In this document: in pieces, positions 44,811 to 53,276 of the stretch
Position numbering within the stretch: the stretch's first letter is position 1
How the letters are laid out: every line of letters begins with the position of its first letter
Assembly: GCF_900100275.1 (NCBI RefSeq)
Contig: NZ_FNET01000016.1
Coordinates: 62,001 to 126,000, forward strand
Length of the DNA: 64,000 bases
DNA from: Lentzea albidocapillata subsp. violacea
GTDB lineage: Bacteria > Actinomycetota > Actinomycetes > Mycobacteriales > Pseudonocardiaceae
Direction: 5' to 3'
Made by a program: the position numbers and the translations under genes
The notes under the pieces: model-generated
Database searches by the model: none
What the model was told of the DNA's origin: nothing
The model's input: only the letters and a program-made list of their open reading frames with translations

Positions 44811-44883
44811 AACGCAACGTGCTGTTGGTGCATCGGATCACAGAGAGCCCAAGGTCACGGCTTCCTGAAGAACAGCTCCGTCC

Positions 44884-45336
44884 TCAGAGCCGCTCGCGGA
44901 CCCAACCGACCAACCCGGGCATCGCCGCCTCGACCATCACCAGCACCTCGGTGAACCCGGCGTCGTCGCCGTAGTACGGATCCGGCACGTCCACGTCGTC
45001 GGCGTCCGGATCAAACGAACGGAGCAGCCGCACACGGCCGGGATCGACCATCCGGCGCAACGCGCGGGCGTGACCGGAGTCGAGTGCCACCAGCAGATCG
45101 GCGTCCAGGTGCTCGGCGCCGACCTGCGCGGCCACGTGGTCGACGGGATACCCGTTGTCCGCCAACGTCTTCAGTGAACGCGGGTCGGCCGGGTCGCCGA
45201 CGTGCCATCCACCGGTTCCGGCACTGGACACCTGGACCTTCGAGGACAATCCTTCCCGGGACAGCCACTCTCGGAACACGAGCGCTGCCACGGGGGACCG
45301 GCAGATGTTGCCGGTGCAGACGAACGAGACGTGCAT
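44884..45336 (-). CDS. Low-molecular-weight protein tyrosine phosphatase
   Basis: A 150-residue phosphatase. The P-loop CTGNICRS is at 7-14 with nucleophile Cys7 and Arg13, and the general acid Asp lies in DVPDPYYG near the C terminus. It matches the PtpA-type phosphatases found next to SURF1 and cobC in mycobacteria. The ATG at 45336 begins right at the conserved MHVSFVCTGN start. Confidence 0.92.
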   Translation of the reverse strand: MHVSFVCTGNICRSPVAALVFREWLSREGLSSKVQVSSAGTGGWHVGDPADPRSLKTLADNGYPVDHVAAQVGAEHLDADLLVALDSGHARALRRMVDPGRVRLLRSFDPDADDVDVPDPYYGDDAGFTEVLVMVEAAMPGLVGWVRERL

Positions 45337-45420
45337 GTCGCGCAGCCTATGTGGTGCCGCCGCACGGTAACGCTCAAGCGCTGTCGCAAGATGTATGGAC
45401 AAACGACATGGAGGCCGCCC

Positions 45421-45627
45421 ATGCAGACAGGTACCGACGTGCCCCCGCAACGGGAGATCATCGGGTGCACCGACGCCCTCGGGCGCCGTCGTGCGTTCGA
45501 GGTGTACCTCAACGAGAAGGGTCGCGTCTGCTTCCGCACCCCGCCCGGTGAGTCCGCGCAGCTCGACGCGTTCCAGCTGGATGAGCTGATCAGCCACCTC
45601 ACCGAGCTCCGCCGCTACATGCAGTGA
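45421..45627 (+). CDS. Small conserved-looking hypothetical protein
   Basis: A 68-residue protein. GGAGG lies seven bases before the ATG at 45421. It reads like a compact beta-hairpin domain (FEVYLNEKGRVCFRTPPGES) followed by an amphipathic helix (LDAFQLDELISHLTELRRYM). No family is recognised. It lies 36 nt upstream of cobC in the same direction and may share its transcript. Confidence 0.75.
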   Translation: MQTGTDVPPQREIIGCTDALGRRRAFEVYLNEKGRVCFRTPPGESAQLDAFQLDELISHLTELRRYMQ

Positions 45628-45663
45628 CGTGCCTGTCTGAGCCGGTCGCCTAGAATTCCGGCG

Positions 45664-46659
45664 ATGACCAGCCCAGACCTGCGCCACCACGGTGACGTCG
45701 ACGCCGCACCAGGCCTCGCCGACTTCGCCGTCAACGTGCGGGTGCCGCACCCGCCCGATTGGCTGCGCGACCGGCTGGCCGCGGCGCTCGGCGAACTCGG
45801 CCGTTACCCCTCGAAACTCGCCGAAGAACGTGCTCGTGAGGCCGTCGCACGCCGGCACGGGCGCTCTCCGGACGAGGTTCTGCTGCTCAACGGTGCCGCT
45901 GAGGGCTTCGCGCTGCTGCCGAAGCTCTCGCCGCGCCGTGCCGCGATCGTCCACCCCGGGTTCACCGAGCCCGAGGTGGCCTTTCGCGATGCCGGAATTC
46001 CGGTCGACCACGTGCTGCTCGACGGCGACTTCCGCCTGCGGGACGTGACTTCGGACGCCGACCTCACCGTCATCGGCAACCCCACGAACCCGACGTCCGT
46101 GCTGCACGAGGCCGCCGCGCTCAAGGCACTGCCCGGCCGGGTGGTCGTCGACGAGGCGTTCATGGACGCCGTCGCCGGCGAGCCCGAGTCGCTCGCGCAC
46201 GACCCTGACGTGCTGGTGCTGCGCAGCCTGACCAAGACCTGGGGCCTCGCGGGGCTGCGCGCCGGCTACTTCCTCGGCGACCCGGAGACTCTCGCGAGGC
46301 TCGCGCACGGCCGCCCGCACTGGCCCGTGGGCAGTCTCACGCTGGAAGCGATCACGGCGTGCTGCGAACCGGAGGCGCTCGAACAGTCCGCGCGGTTCGC
46401 GCTGGCGGCCGAGCAGTACGCCGCGCATGCGTTGGAGCAGCTCCAAGACCTCGTCGTCGTTGCGCCGAAAGGGCCGTTCCTGCTGATCAGGGCACCGCGA
46501 GGCGCGCGGCGGGCGTTGCGGGACAAGGGGATCGCGGTGCGGCGCTGCGACACGTTCCCAGGGCTCGATGACACGTACCTGCGCGTGGCGATCCGGCCGC
46601 CGGAGGAGTTCGCGGTGTTCGTGGACGCGTTGCGCGTCGTGATGGAGGAACTGGCGTGA
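45664..46659 (+). CDS. cobC: CobC-like PLP aminotransferase (class I/II)
   Basis: A 331-residue fold-type I PLP enzyme. The PLP Lys is in [22 protein letters not shown] supplies the cofactor-contact Asn, and the C-terminal Arg lies in [10 protein letters not shown]. It matches the mycobacterial CobC-like protein between PtpA and the Nif3 protein. Related enzymes decarboxylate threonine phosphate to aminopropanol phosphate for cobalamin, consistent with cobD nearby; an exact substrate cannot be read from sequence. Confidence 0.85.
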   Translation: MTSPDLRHHGDVDAAPGLADFAVNVRVPHPPDWLRDRLAAALGELGRYPSKLAEERAREAVARRHGRSPDEVLLLNGAAEGFALLPKLSPRRAAIVHPGFTEPEVAFRDAGIPVDHVLLDGDFRLRDVTSDADLTVIGNPTNPTSVLHEAAALKALPGRVVVDEAFMDAVAGEPESLAHDPDVLVLRSLTKTWGLAGLRAGYFLGDPETLARLAHGRPHWPVGSLTLEAITACCEPEALEQSARFALAAEQYAAHALEQLQDLVVVAPKGPFLLIRAPRGARRALRDKGIAVRRCDTFPGLDDTYLRVAIRPPEEFAVFVDALRVVMEELA

Positions 46660-47480
46660 AGCTCGCCGACGTGATCGCGGTCCTGGAGTCCGCGTATCCG
46701 CCGAAGACCGCGGAGACGTGGGACGCGGTCGGCCTGGTCTGCGGTGATCCGCAGGAGGAGGTCACCAGGGTCCTGGTCTGCGTCGACCCGACGTCGTCCA
46801 CTGTGGACGAGGCGGTCGAACGGGGCGCGCAGCTCGTGCTCGCGCACCACCCGCTGCTCCTCAAGGGCGTCAACGGTGTTCCGGCCGACGACCCGAAGGG
46901 TGCGTTGGTGCACAAGCTGATCCGCAACGGCGCCGCCCTGTACTGCGCGCACACCAACGCGGACAGCGCGTCGCCGGGTGTCTCGGACGCGCTCGCGAAG
47001 GCCATCGGGCTCACCGTCACCGGTCCGCTCGAACCGGCCGAGCCCGAGGGCACGGGCCTCGGCCGCGTAGGGGAGCTCGCGGAACCCGAGCCGCTCAGGG
47101 CGTTCGCCCAGCGGGTGGCCGCCGCGCTGCCCGCCACCGTGCAGGGCGTGCGGGCGGCGGGAGACCCGGAACACCTGATCAGACGGGTCGCGGTGTGCGG
47201 CGGCGCGGGCGACAGCTTCCTGGACGCGGTCAAGCGCGCGGGCGTCGACGCCTACGTCACGGCAGACCTGCGGCACCACCCGGTGAGCGAGCACATCGAG
47301 TCCGGCGGGCCCGCGTTGGTCGACGTCGCGCACTGGGCCAGCGAGTGGCCGTGGTGCGAGCAGGCGGCGGAGATTCTGCGGGCGGCCTTCGGCGGTAGGG
47401 TCGACGTACTCGTCTCCACCCGCCGGACCGACCCGTGGACCGTCGGTGCGACGAGCACAGCAGTAGGAGGACATGCGTGA
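46656..47480 (+). CDS. Nif3-like dinuclear metal centre protein
   Basis: A 274-residue NIF3/YbgI-family protein. Metal ligands are visible in [11 protein letters not shown] and near the C terminus (DVAHWASEW). It probably forms a toroidal hexamer with two metals per subunit; function is unsettled for the family. The GTG at 46656 overlaps the cobC stop, and the next gene overlaps its own stop, so three genes are coupled. Confidence 0.92.
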   Translation: MKLADVIAVLESAYPPKTAETWDAVGLVCGDPQEEVTRVLVCVDPTSSTVDEAVERGAQLVLAHHPLLLKGVNGVPADDPKGALVHKLIRNGAALYCAHTNADSASPGVSDALAKAIGLTVTGPLEPAEPEGTGLGRVGELAEPEPLRAFAQRVAAALPATVQGVRAAGDPEHLIRRVAVCGGAGDSFLDAVKRAGVDAYVTADLRHHPVSEHIESGGPALVDVAHWASEWPWCEQAAEILRAAFGGRVDVLVSTRRTDPWTVGATSTAVGGHA

Positions 47481-48214
47481 AAGCCGATCCCGCAGTGCAG
47501 CGCAGGCTGCTCGACCTGGCCACGGTCGATGCCGAACTGGCGCGTGTCACCCACCGTCGCCGCACGCTGCCCGAGATCGCGGAGATCACCGAGGCCGAGC
47601 AGCAGGTGCGCGCCAAGCAGGACGCGCTGGTGGCCGTAGAGACGATGCTCACCGACCTCGACCGCGACGTGAAGCGCCAGGAGACCGAGATCGACCAGGT
47701 CCGCGCCCGTGGTGAGCGCGACCGCAAGCTGTTGCAGTCCGGTTCGGTCGGCGCCAAGCAGCTCACCGACCTCGAACACGAACTCGCCACCATCCAGCGC
47801 CGCCAGGGCATCCTCGAGGACGACCTGCTGGAGCTGATGGAACGCCGCGAGGCCGTCGACGCCGACGCGTCCTTCGCACGCGTGGAACTCGACAAGGCCC
47901 GCGCGACCCTGAAAGACGCCGCCGGCCGCCGCGACCAGGCCCTCGCCGACCTCGAAGCGACCGAGAGCCGCCGCACCGCCGACCGTTTGGCGATGGCCAA
48001 GGGCTTCCCGGACGACCTGCTGAAGGCCTACGACCGTCAGCGCGAGCAGCGCGGCATCGGCGCCGCGCCGTTCCAGTCGCGCCGGTGTGGAGCGTGCCGG
48101 ATCGAGCTGGACCGCGGCGCGGTGTCCAAGCTGAAGGAAGCGGCGGCGGACGAGGTCGTGCGCTGCGAGGAGTGCGGCGCGATCCTGGTCCGCATCGCGG
48201 AGCCCAGGGCCTGA
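47477..48214 (+). CDS. Coiled-coil C4-type zinc-ribbon protein
   Basis: A 245-residue protein. Long coiled coil from about 10 to 185, then a zinc ribbon with CGAC and CEEC pairs separated by about 25 residues. This is the family of Rv2229c, always next to the Nif3 gene in actinobacteria. GTG start at 47477 with GGAGG seven bases upstream, overlapping the Nif3 stop. It is the last gene of the run and is followed by a strong terminator. Confidence 0.92.
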   Translation: MKADPAVQRRLLDLATVDAELARVTHRRRTLPEIAEITEAEQQVRAKQDALVAVETMLTDLDRDVKRQETEIDQVRARGERDRKLLQSGSVGAKQLTDLEHELATIQRRQGILEDDLLELMERREAVDADASFARVELDKARATLKDAAGRRDQALADLEATESRRTADRLAMAKGFPDDLLKAYDRQREQRGIGAAPFQSRRCGACRIELDRGAVSKLKEAAADEVVRCEECGAILVRIAEPRA

Positions 48215-48231
48215 GGCTCAAGAGCACGAAA

Positions 48232-48265
48232 GAAAGGGAGCTGCCCAGGTGGGCAGCCCCCTTTC
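48232..48265 (+). terminator. Strong hairpin terminator after the zinc-ribbon gene
   Basis: A bulged stem: GAAAGGG pairs with CCCTTTC and GCTGCCC pairs with GGGCAGC around the loop AGGT. It lies 18 nt after the stop codon and marks the end of the conserved gene run. Confidence 0.85.
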
Positions 48266-48281
48266 TCAGTTCAGCGCAGTG

Positions 48282-48560
48282 CTACTCGGGCAGCTTCTGC
48301 TTGGTCGCCTTGGCGGGGACCGTCCTCCTCGACTTCTCCATCGAGGTCGCCGCGTCCGCGGACATGGCGCCGCCGTTGGTGAGGACCCGCTGCTCGGTGT
48401 TCGCATCCGAGGCGAACGTCACGTTGTACGGCGACCCCCAGTGTCGGACCACAGCCGCCAGGTCGTGAAGTTCGGCGCGGTCTGGCCACCGCAGTAGATC
48501 TGACCGGTGGTGTCGCGGGCGACGACCTCGACGATGTTGAACTTGTTCAGCACCGCCCCA
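48282..48560 (-). pseudogene. Frameshifted C-terminal fragment of a propeller-like protein
   Basis: Two overlapping minus-strand frames join into one sensible protein end. The first runs NIVEVVARDTTGQIYCGG, QTAPNFTTWRLWSDTGG; the second continues GSPYNVTFASDANTEQRV to a stop at 48282. The switch falls at a run of five G/C near 48435. The W-x-x-W/DTTGQIY pattern resembles blades of lectin-like propellers. No start codon or upstream domain remains, so I treat it as a remnant; a single-base sequencing error cannot be excluded for the frameshift alone. Confidence 0.5.
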
Positions 48561-48603
48561 GGAGAGCCCGTGAACCATCCCGATGTACAAACGGTAGAAA
48601 ATC

Positions 48604-49038
48604 GTGGACAACGCAGCCGATCGCCTGACGGAGATCGTCCCGCCGCCGGCACCGGCAGGGACAGCGGTGGACTGGGAGGGCGCCCGCGCACTGCGGACGG
48701 CCCTGCCACCGACTACGTCCAACTGATCGAGCGCTACGGAGTCGGTCAGTTCGACCAGTACTTGTGGCTGTTGGAACCCGCGTCTGACAGCGTCTACGAC
48801 CTTGCCGAGACAGCGGAGGAGCGGGAGGACGCGCTCGAGTACCTCTGGAACATGGGAGAGGCCAAGCCTGCACTGCTCGACGCGTCGGGAGTGCGAGCGA
48901 TCGCGTGGGTTCGACCGACAACGGCGAGTGTCTCTGCTGGCTGGCACGGCCGGACAGCGCCCCTCGCCAGTGGACGGTGCTGGTTAATGAGGCGCGTGGC
49001 GAGGAGTGGAAGCACTTCGAGATGGGATGCGCGGACTG
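48604..49038 (+). pseudogene. SUKH (SMI1/KNR4) immunity gene with two frameshifts
   Basis: Three reading frames read in series give a SUKH protein. GTG 48604 starts VDNAADRLTEIVPP through VDWEGARALRTALP. The next frame has DYVQLIERYGVGQFDQYLW through EEREDALEYLWNMGEAKP. The third has GSTDNGECLCWLARPD through EEWKHFEMGCADW. The breaks are near 48710 and 48905. SUKH proteins neutralise polymorphic toxins. The last frame runs straight into a copied fragment of another gene, so the end is rearranged too. Confidence 0.7.
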
Positions 49039-49282
49039 GACGCCGCCGATCGCCGCATACCCGGCGAGGTCCCTCAACGTCGCTCCTTCCGTCCCAGCCT
49101 GAAGGATGAACGACGTTCCGGCGAGCGTGGAAGTGCCGCCGCTCAGAATCATCGGCCACTGCCCGCCAAGACTCCGCCGCACCAGCCCGACTGCGAGCTG
49201 AGCCCCCGGACACCACGGCTCAAGCACCCCACACCTGCAACACCGACGGAGTCCCGGACGTGACAGCGACCGGCAGCCCGGC
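49039..49282. repeat. Decayed copy of part of the membrane-protein gene at 51880-52425
   Basis: These 244 bases align in the same orientation with 51925-52170, the 3' half of a minus-strand membrane-protein gene. Long identical stretches remain (for example GAATCATCGGCCACTGCCC and AAGCACCCCACACCTGCAAC) among substitutions and small indels that break the frame. The copy ends exactly where recognisable Rhs sequence begins (GSPVNGFDPNGHNWF). Confidence 0.85.
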
Positions 49283-49333
49283 TCCCCGGTCAACGGCTTC
49301 GACCCCAACGGCCACAACTGGTTCAGCGACGCC

Positions 49334-51070
49334 GTGTCCTGGGTGGGCGACAACATCTCCACCATCGGCCACACCGTCCTCGACGTGGCCGGCCTGGTTC
49401 CCGGCCTGGGTGAGATCGCGGACGGCATCAACGCCGTCTGGTACCTCGCCGAGGGCAACTACACCGACGCGGCTCTCTCAGCAGCGGGCATGATCCCGTT
49501 CGGCGGCTGGGGCGCCACGGCGGCGAAGTGGGGCAACCGCGGCTACGACTCGATGCGTGGCGCGGACAACGTGCCGACCCCGCGCAGCCCGGACGCACCA
49601 AACCCCCGTCGCCCCGACGGCCCCAACGCCGGCAAGGGCCCCGACGGCATGCCGAAGAAGCCGGACGTTCCGAACGCCGCCAAGTCGTTGCCAGACCCAA
49701 GAAAGCTGGCGGCGCAAGCGGCAGCACGAAGAGCGGCGGCAGCCGCAGCCGCCTACGCGGCAGCGGTCCGCAGAACAGCAGCCGCGAAGGCCGCGGTGGC
49801 TCGGGCGGTCAAGTCCAACCCGATCCCGACGCTCAAGGCGGCGCTGAAGCCGCGCATCGCCAACGCCAAGAACATCATCTCGGCGGTGCCGAACGCCCCG
49901 GCGCGCATCGTCCAGACCGCGGTGACGAACGTCCAGGACCTCAACAAGGTCTACGAGACGATCAAGACCGCGATCCTGGGTGTCGGCAAGGAGGTCATCC
50001 AGGAGGCGGCCCAGGCCCAAGTCGCGGAAACCCTCGCAACCTTGGGTGTTCCGTACGCCGAGGACATCCTCGACATCGCGGGCGGCGGAAAGAAGAAGAA
50101 ACGCACCGGCGACAAGGGCAAGGACGCCAAGCAGAGCGCTGCCTCCGGCGGCTCCTGCCCGGTGCCGTGGGAGGCGTCGAACAGCTTCGTGCCCGGCACG
50201 CTCGTCCTGATGGCCGACGGCTCCTACAAGAAGATCGAGGACCTACGAGCCGGCGAGTACGTCCTGGCCACCGACCCGACTACCGGCACGTCCGGTCCGC
50301 GTGAGGTCACCGAGGTCCGCACCAAGACCTCCGAGCGGGTCATGGTCGAGCTGACCGACACCACGGGCGGCAAGATCAAGGCCACCGACGAGCACCCGTT
50401 CTGGGTCGAGTCGGAGAAGCGCTGGGTCAAGGCGATCGACGTCAAGCCCACGTACCGGTTCCTCACCGCCGACAACCGCTCGGCCGAGGTCACGGGCATT
50501 CGGACGTGGAGCGGGATCGAGAAGGTCCACAACTTCACGGTCGACGGCCTGCACACCTACTACGTGGCGAGCTCCCAGGAGGCCGCCCCGCTCCTCGTTC
50601 ACAACGAGGGCAGTAAGAAGCCTGACGGCAACCCGTGTGGCCCGACGGTCTTCATGCTGGCGGACGACCCAGTCCAGAAGAGCATCCCCAGACAGAAGTC
50701 GCTCAGGGGATTCGAGGACTACCACGATGTCTGGATCCACGGGTCGCCAGGTGGTGTCGCCCCGGACTACGACGCGGCCGAGGGTGGCACGGATCTGATC
50801 GATCACCGGACGCTCTCCCGGATGATCCAGAACTCGCCGAACTATCCAGGCGGGCCGGTCCGGCTCTGCTCCTGCAACACCGGCTCAGTCTCGGGGTCGT
50901 TCGCCCAGGACCTTGCGAACAAGCTGGGTCAGAATGTGCTGGCACCGGAGGGCTACCTGTACGCGTGGCAGGACGGCGGCCACAATATCGGACGTGACGG
51001 TGCCCCCGTCCGCAAGATGGGCGACAGAGGTGGCAGCTGGCGGGGCTTCAAGCCGGGAGGTGGCAGGTGA
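49334..51070 (+). CDS. Orphan Rhs C-terminal tip: pre-toxin, HINT and toxin domains
   Basis: A 578-residue protein with no Rhs core. The reading frame upstream already reads SPVNGFDPNGHNWFSDA, the usual end of an Rhs core, but the first start codon in frame is GTG 49334, without a good ribosome-binding site. Order: pre-toxin membrane-type segment (about 1-70), Ala/Lys-rich linker, HINT domain (SFVPGTLVLMADGS at about 289-302 to LLVHNEG near 435), and a ~140-residue C-terminal domain. The residue before the HINT core is Ser-Asn-Ser, not the usual Cys. The last domain has VWIHGSPGG and VRLCSCNTG, a His/Cys pairing like clan CD proteases. The immunity gene overlaps its stop. Confidence 0.8.
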   Translation: MSWVGDNISTIGHTVLDVAGLVPGLGEIADGINAVWYLAEGNYTDAALSAAGMIPFGGWGATAAKWGNRGYDSMRGADNVPTPRSPDAPNPRRPDGPNAGKGPDGMPKKPDVPNAAKSLPDPRKLAAQAAARRAAAAAAAYAAAVRRTAAAKAAVARAVKSNPIPTLKAALKPRIANAKNIISAVPNAPARIVQTAVTNVQDLNKVYETIKTAILGVGKEVIQEAAQAQVAETLATLGVPYAEDILDIAGGGKKKKRTGDKGKDAKQSAASGGSCPVPWEASNSFVPGTLVLMADGSYKKIEDLRAGEYVLATDPTTGTSGPREVTEVRTKTSERVMVELTDTTGGKIKATDEHPFWVESEKRWVKAIDVKPTYRFLTADNRSAEVTGIRTWSGIEKVHNFTVDGLHTYYVASSQEAAPLLVHNEGSKKPDGNPCGPTVFMLADDPVQKSIPRQKSLRGFEDYHDVWIHGSPGGVAPDYDAAEGGTDLIDHRTLSRMIQNSPNYPGGPVRLCSCNTGSVSGSFAQDLANKLGQNVLAPEGYLYAWQDGGHNIGRDGAPVRKMGDRGGSWRGFKPGGGR

Positions 51071-51471
51071 CACGGGGCGGCCCGTTGAAGGAAGCCGGAT
51101 TCTTCGAGACGGCGGATGACGTGGCGGCCACGAGCCGGTCCGCAGCGCCGGAGTGGGCGTCATCCGCGGTTCGTTATCTGGAGCAGGGGCAGATCTTCCT
51201 GGCTTCTTCCGGTTGGGAGGACGACCTCCTCGACGAGTGGGCTGGGCCGATCGCCCAGGTCGCACTCCGAACCGATGGGGAATGGATCTGGCCCAACTCA
51301 CTGGCGCACTATGTGACGAAGTACCACGTGGAGTTGCCTGCCGAGTTCCTCGCGCGGATGGCCGTCCACGACTGGGTGGCGCCAGAGCTCGGCCAGGACG
51401 CGGTCGATCAGGTCTGTCGGCGCCATCGGGAACAGCAGGGCTTTGAGGACGCGGCGCCCGTCGACTTCTGA
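51067..51471 (+). CDS. Probable immunity protein of the Rhs tip
   Basis: A 134-residue acidic soluble protein (many Glu/Asp/Trp). GTG 51067 overlaps the toxin stop (GTGA), the standard toxin-immunity layout. No family is recognised; segments such as WEDDLLDEWAGPIAQV and EWIWPNSLAHYVTKY suggest a helical binding protein. The cognate role is inferred from position, size and charge. Confidence 0.72.
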   Translation: MTRGGPLKEAGFFETADDVAATSRSAAPEWASSAVRYLEQGQIFLASSGWEDDLLDEWAGPIAQVALRTDGEWIWPNSLAHYVTKYHVELPAEFLARMAVHDWVAPELGQDAVDQVCRRHREQQGFEDAAPVDF

Positions 51472-51487
51472 TCCGAGTCACTCACTG

Positions 51488-51520
51488 AACGGTCCCTCCG
51501 GCGCCGTCGGAGGGACCGTT
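51488..51520. terminator. 13-bp perfect hairpin after the immunity gene
   Basis: AACGGTCCCTCCG pairs fully with CGGAGGGACCGTT around a seven-base loop, 16 nt after the stop codon, followed by CGTGTTT. Confidence 0.85.
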
Positions 51521-51840
51521 CGTGTTTGCAGCCCACCTAAGTCACCTGAGCAGACGACCAGGACCACCGGGGTAACCCATCTGCCACTGACCGGTCATCG
51601 TTCTGACTTGCTGCGATTCACCGACCCGGCTTCACCCTGATTCGTATGACGCAGCCGGGGGACTGCTTGGCAGCACGCGAGGTATTCGCCGGTGAGATGG
51701 GGCGACGCTGCACCAGCGTGTCTGGCCACGACGTCGACGAGATCGGAGGGGAGCGGAGCGGCTGAGTGAAGTGTTGAGCGAGGCGCTCCGGGCCATCCGA
51801 GGATTTGTCCCAGAAGCGATGGACTACGACTGGGACTGAC
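51521..51840. other. Stretch with gene remnants only
   Basis: No intact gene is visible. A short plus-strand frame ends LSEALRAIRGFVPEAMDYDWD before a TGA at 51839, which looks like the tail of a small acidic protein. Another frame reads MTQPGDCLAAREVFAGEMG and stops at about 51765. I take these as leftovers of toxin or immunity genes. Confidence 0.4.
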
Positions 51841-51883
51841 ATGAGAAAAGCGGACGGGTGTGCGACCCGTCCGCTTTTCTCAT
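51841..51883. terminator. 19-bp perfect inverted repeat at the end of the membrane-protein gene
   Basis: ATGAGAAAAGCGGACGGGT pairs perfectly with 51865-51883 around a five-base loop. It has A/T-rich flanks on both arms and includes the stop codon of the minus-strand gene, so it can end transcription from both sides. Confidence 0.85.
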
Positions 51884-52425
51884 CCGGCACTGCGACGCAG
51901 CCGCAGCGCCGACACCAGAAAGAAGACGCCGCCGATCGCCGCATACCCGGCCAGGTTGCTCAACGTCGCCCCTTCCGCCCCGGCCTGCAGCACGAACGAC
52001 GTACCGGCGAGCGTCGAAATGCCGCCGCTGAGAATCATCGGCCACTGCCCACCAAGGCTCCGCCGCACCACCCCCACGGCCAGCTGAGCCACCCCGGACA
52101 CCACGGCCCAAGCACCCCACACCTGCAACACCGCCGGAATCCCGGACGTGACAGCGAACGCCAGCCCGGCCACCGCGAGCGTGCTGACCGCGATGTTGGC
52201 GTAGAGCGCGAGAGAAGCTCCGCCGTGCGAAGTCCGGCTGTCGACCACGATCGCGGCCACGTCGAAGAGCGGGTAGAGCACCAGCAACGTGCCGCTGACC
52301 GGCCCGATCTCCGTCGCGGTGAGGAACACCAGCACCGCCCACACGACCGCGAACCCGAAGCGGACCAGGTAAAGCGCGCGGAGAGTGGGGGCGAGGCCTG
52401 CGGGTGACGCTGCGTCGATGCTCAC
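51880..52425 (-). CDS. Multi-pass membrane protein, divergent from tetR
   Basis: A 181-residue protein with about six hydrophobic segments (FGFAVVWAVLVFLTA, GTLLVLYPLFDVAAIVV, ANIAVSTLAVAGLAFAV and others). It resembles small DUF308/HdeD-like integral proteins, but I am not sure. The GTG at 52425 has AAGGA upstream. It is divergently transcribed from a TetR gene with paired operator-like repeats between them, so it is the likely regulated target. Its 3' half is the source of the decayed copy at 49039-49282. Confidence 0.8.
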   Translation of the reverse strand: MSIDAASPAGLAPTLRALYLVRFGFAVVWAVLVFLTATEIGPVSGTLLVLYPLFDVAAIVVDSRTSHGGASLALYANIAVSTLAVAGLAFAVTSGIPAVLQVWGAWAVVSGVAQLAVGVVRRSLGGQWPMILSGGISTLAGTSFVLQAGAEGATLSNLAGYAAIGGVFFLVSALRLRRSAG

Positions 52426-52445
52426 GAGGCGTCCTTGAAGTAGGG

Positions 52446-52514
52446 AGAACGTTCTTTCTGCTTCGACAGTGTCAGCCGACCCCGGACCTGTCAAGACCGA
52501 ACGTTCTCTCTGCT
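52446..52514. promoter_or_regulatory. Paired TetR-type operators between the divergent genes
   Basis: GAACGTTCTTTCTGCT (52447-52462) recurs as GAACGTTCTCTCTGCT (52499-52514), 15 of 16 identical, 52 bp apart. Each contains the palindrome GAACGTTC. One copy lies just before each gene, and a TTGACA (minus strand, 52494-52489) lies between. This fits autoregulation by the adjacent TetR protein. Confidence 0.65.
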
Positions 52515-52526
52515 AGCGTCGGAAGG

Positions 52527-53096
52527 GTGACCCGCACCGTGTCCGACGCCAGGAACCGCCTGCTGGGAACGGCCAGCCGGCTGTTCTACGCGGAGGGCCT
52601 GCACTCTGTCGGAGTCGACCGCATCCTCGCCGAGGCGAAGGTGACCCGCGCGACGATGTACCGCCACTTCGCCGGCAAGGAGGACCTCGTCCTCGAGTAC
52701 CTGACCGAGGCCGACAAGGCGACTCGCCGCAACGTCGAGGCGGGCGTGGCAGCGGCGGCGGACGACGCGGACGCCGTGCGTTCCGTCGCGAGGGGGATCG
52801 CCGCGCACATCCGCCTGGAAGAGTTCCGCGGTTGCGCCTTCCTCAACGCCGCGGCGGAGTACGCCGATCCCGAACACCCGGTGCACAAGGCGGTTCTGGC
52901 ACACCGCCAATGGTTCCTCGACACCGTCACCGCCCTGCTCGCCCGCGTGGGAGACGGTCCCGCGGAGCGCGACGGCAGGCATTTCGTGATGCTGCGCGAC
53001 GGTGCGATGGCGGCCGGCTGTCTCTCGGATCCAGATCCGATCGCCGACACCCTCCTCGAAGCGGTGGAAGGCATCCTCCGAGCGCGGCTGATCTGA
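52527..53096 (+). CDS. TetR family transcriptional regulator
   Basis: A 189-residue repressor. The N-terminal helix-turn-helix is VDRILAEAKVTRATMYRHFAGKEDLVLEYL (in two parts, about 32-61). The C-terminal ligand domain holds ECR-like EEFRGCAFLNAAAEY. GTG 52527 is used; GTG 52539 is an alternative with better spacing from GGAAGGG. It probably controls itself and the divergent membrane protein. The inducer is unknown. Confidence 0.9.
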   Translation: MTRTVSDARNRLLGTASRLFYAEGLHSVGVDRILAEAKVTRATMYRHFAGKEDLVLEYLTEADKATRRNVEAGVAAAADDADAVRSVARGIAAHIRLEEFRGCAFLNAAAEYADPEHPVHKAVLAHRQWFLDTVTALLARVGDGPAERDGRHFVMLRDGAMAAGCLSDPDPIADTLLEAVEGILRARLI

Positions 53097-53276
53097 GACT
53101 CGTGTCATGCCCCCGTTGACCTTGCTTGACACCGCCGCGGCCGGTTCATAGTGTCGATCGTCGCCGGATGAAGACCACACGAACGTGTGGCCTCGCCCGG
53201 CCTGGCGGATCTGGGGGGACCGTCGGAGGGCCGCGGTCGTGGGCCTCCGGTGGTGACCCCGCGTCTTGGGGGGTAC

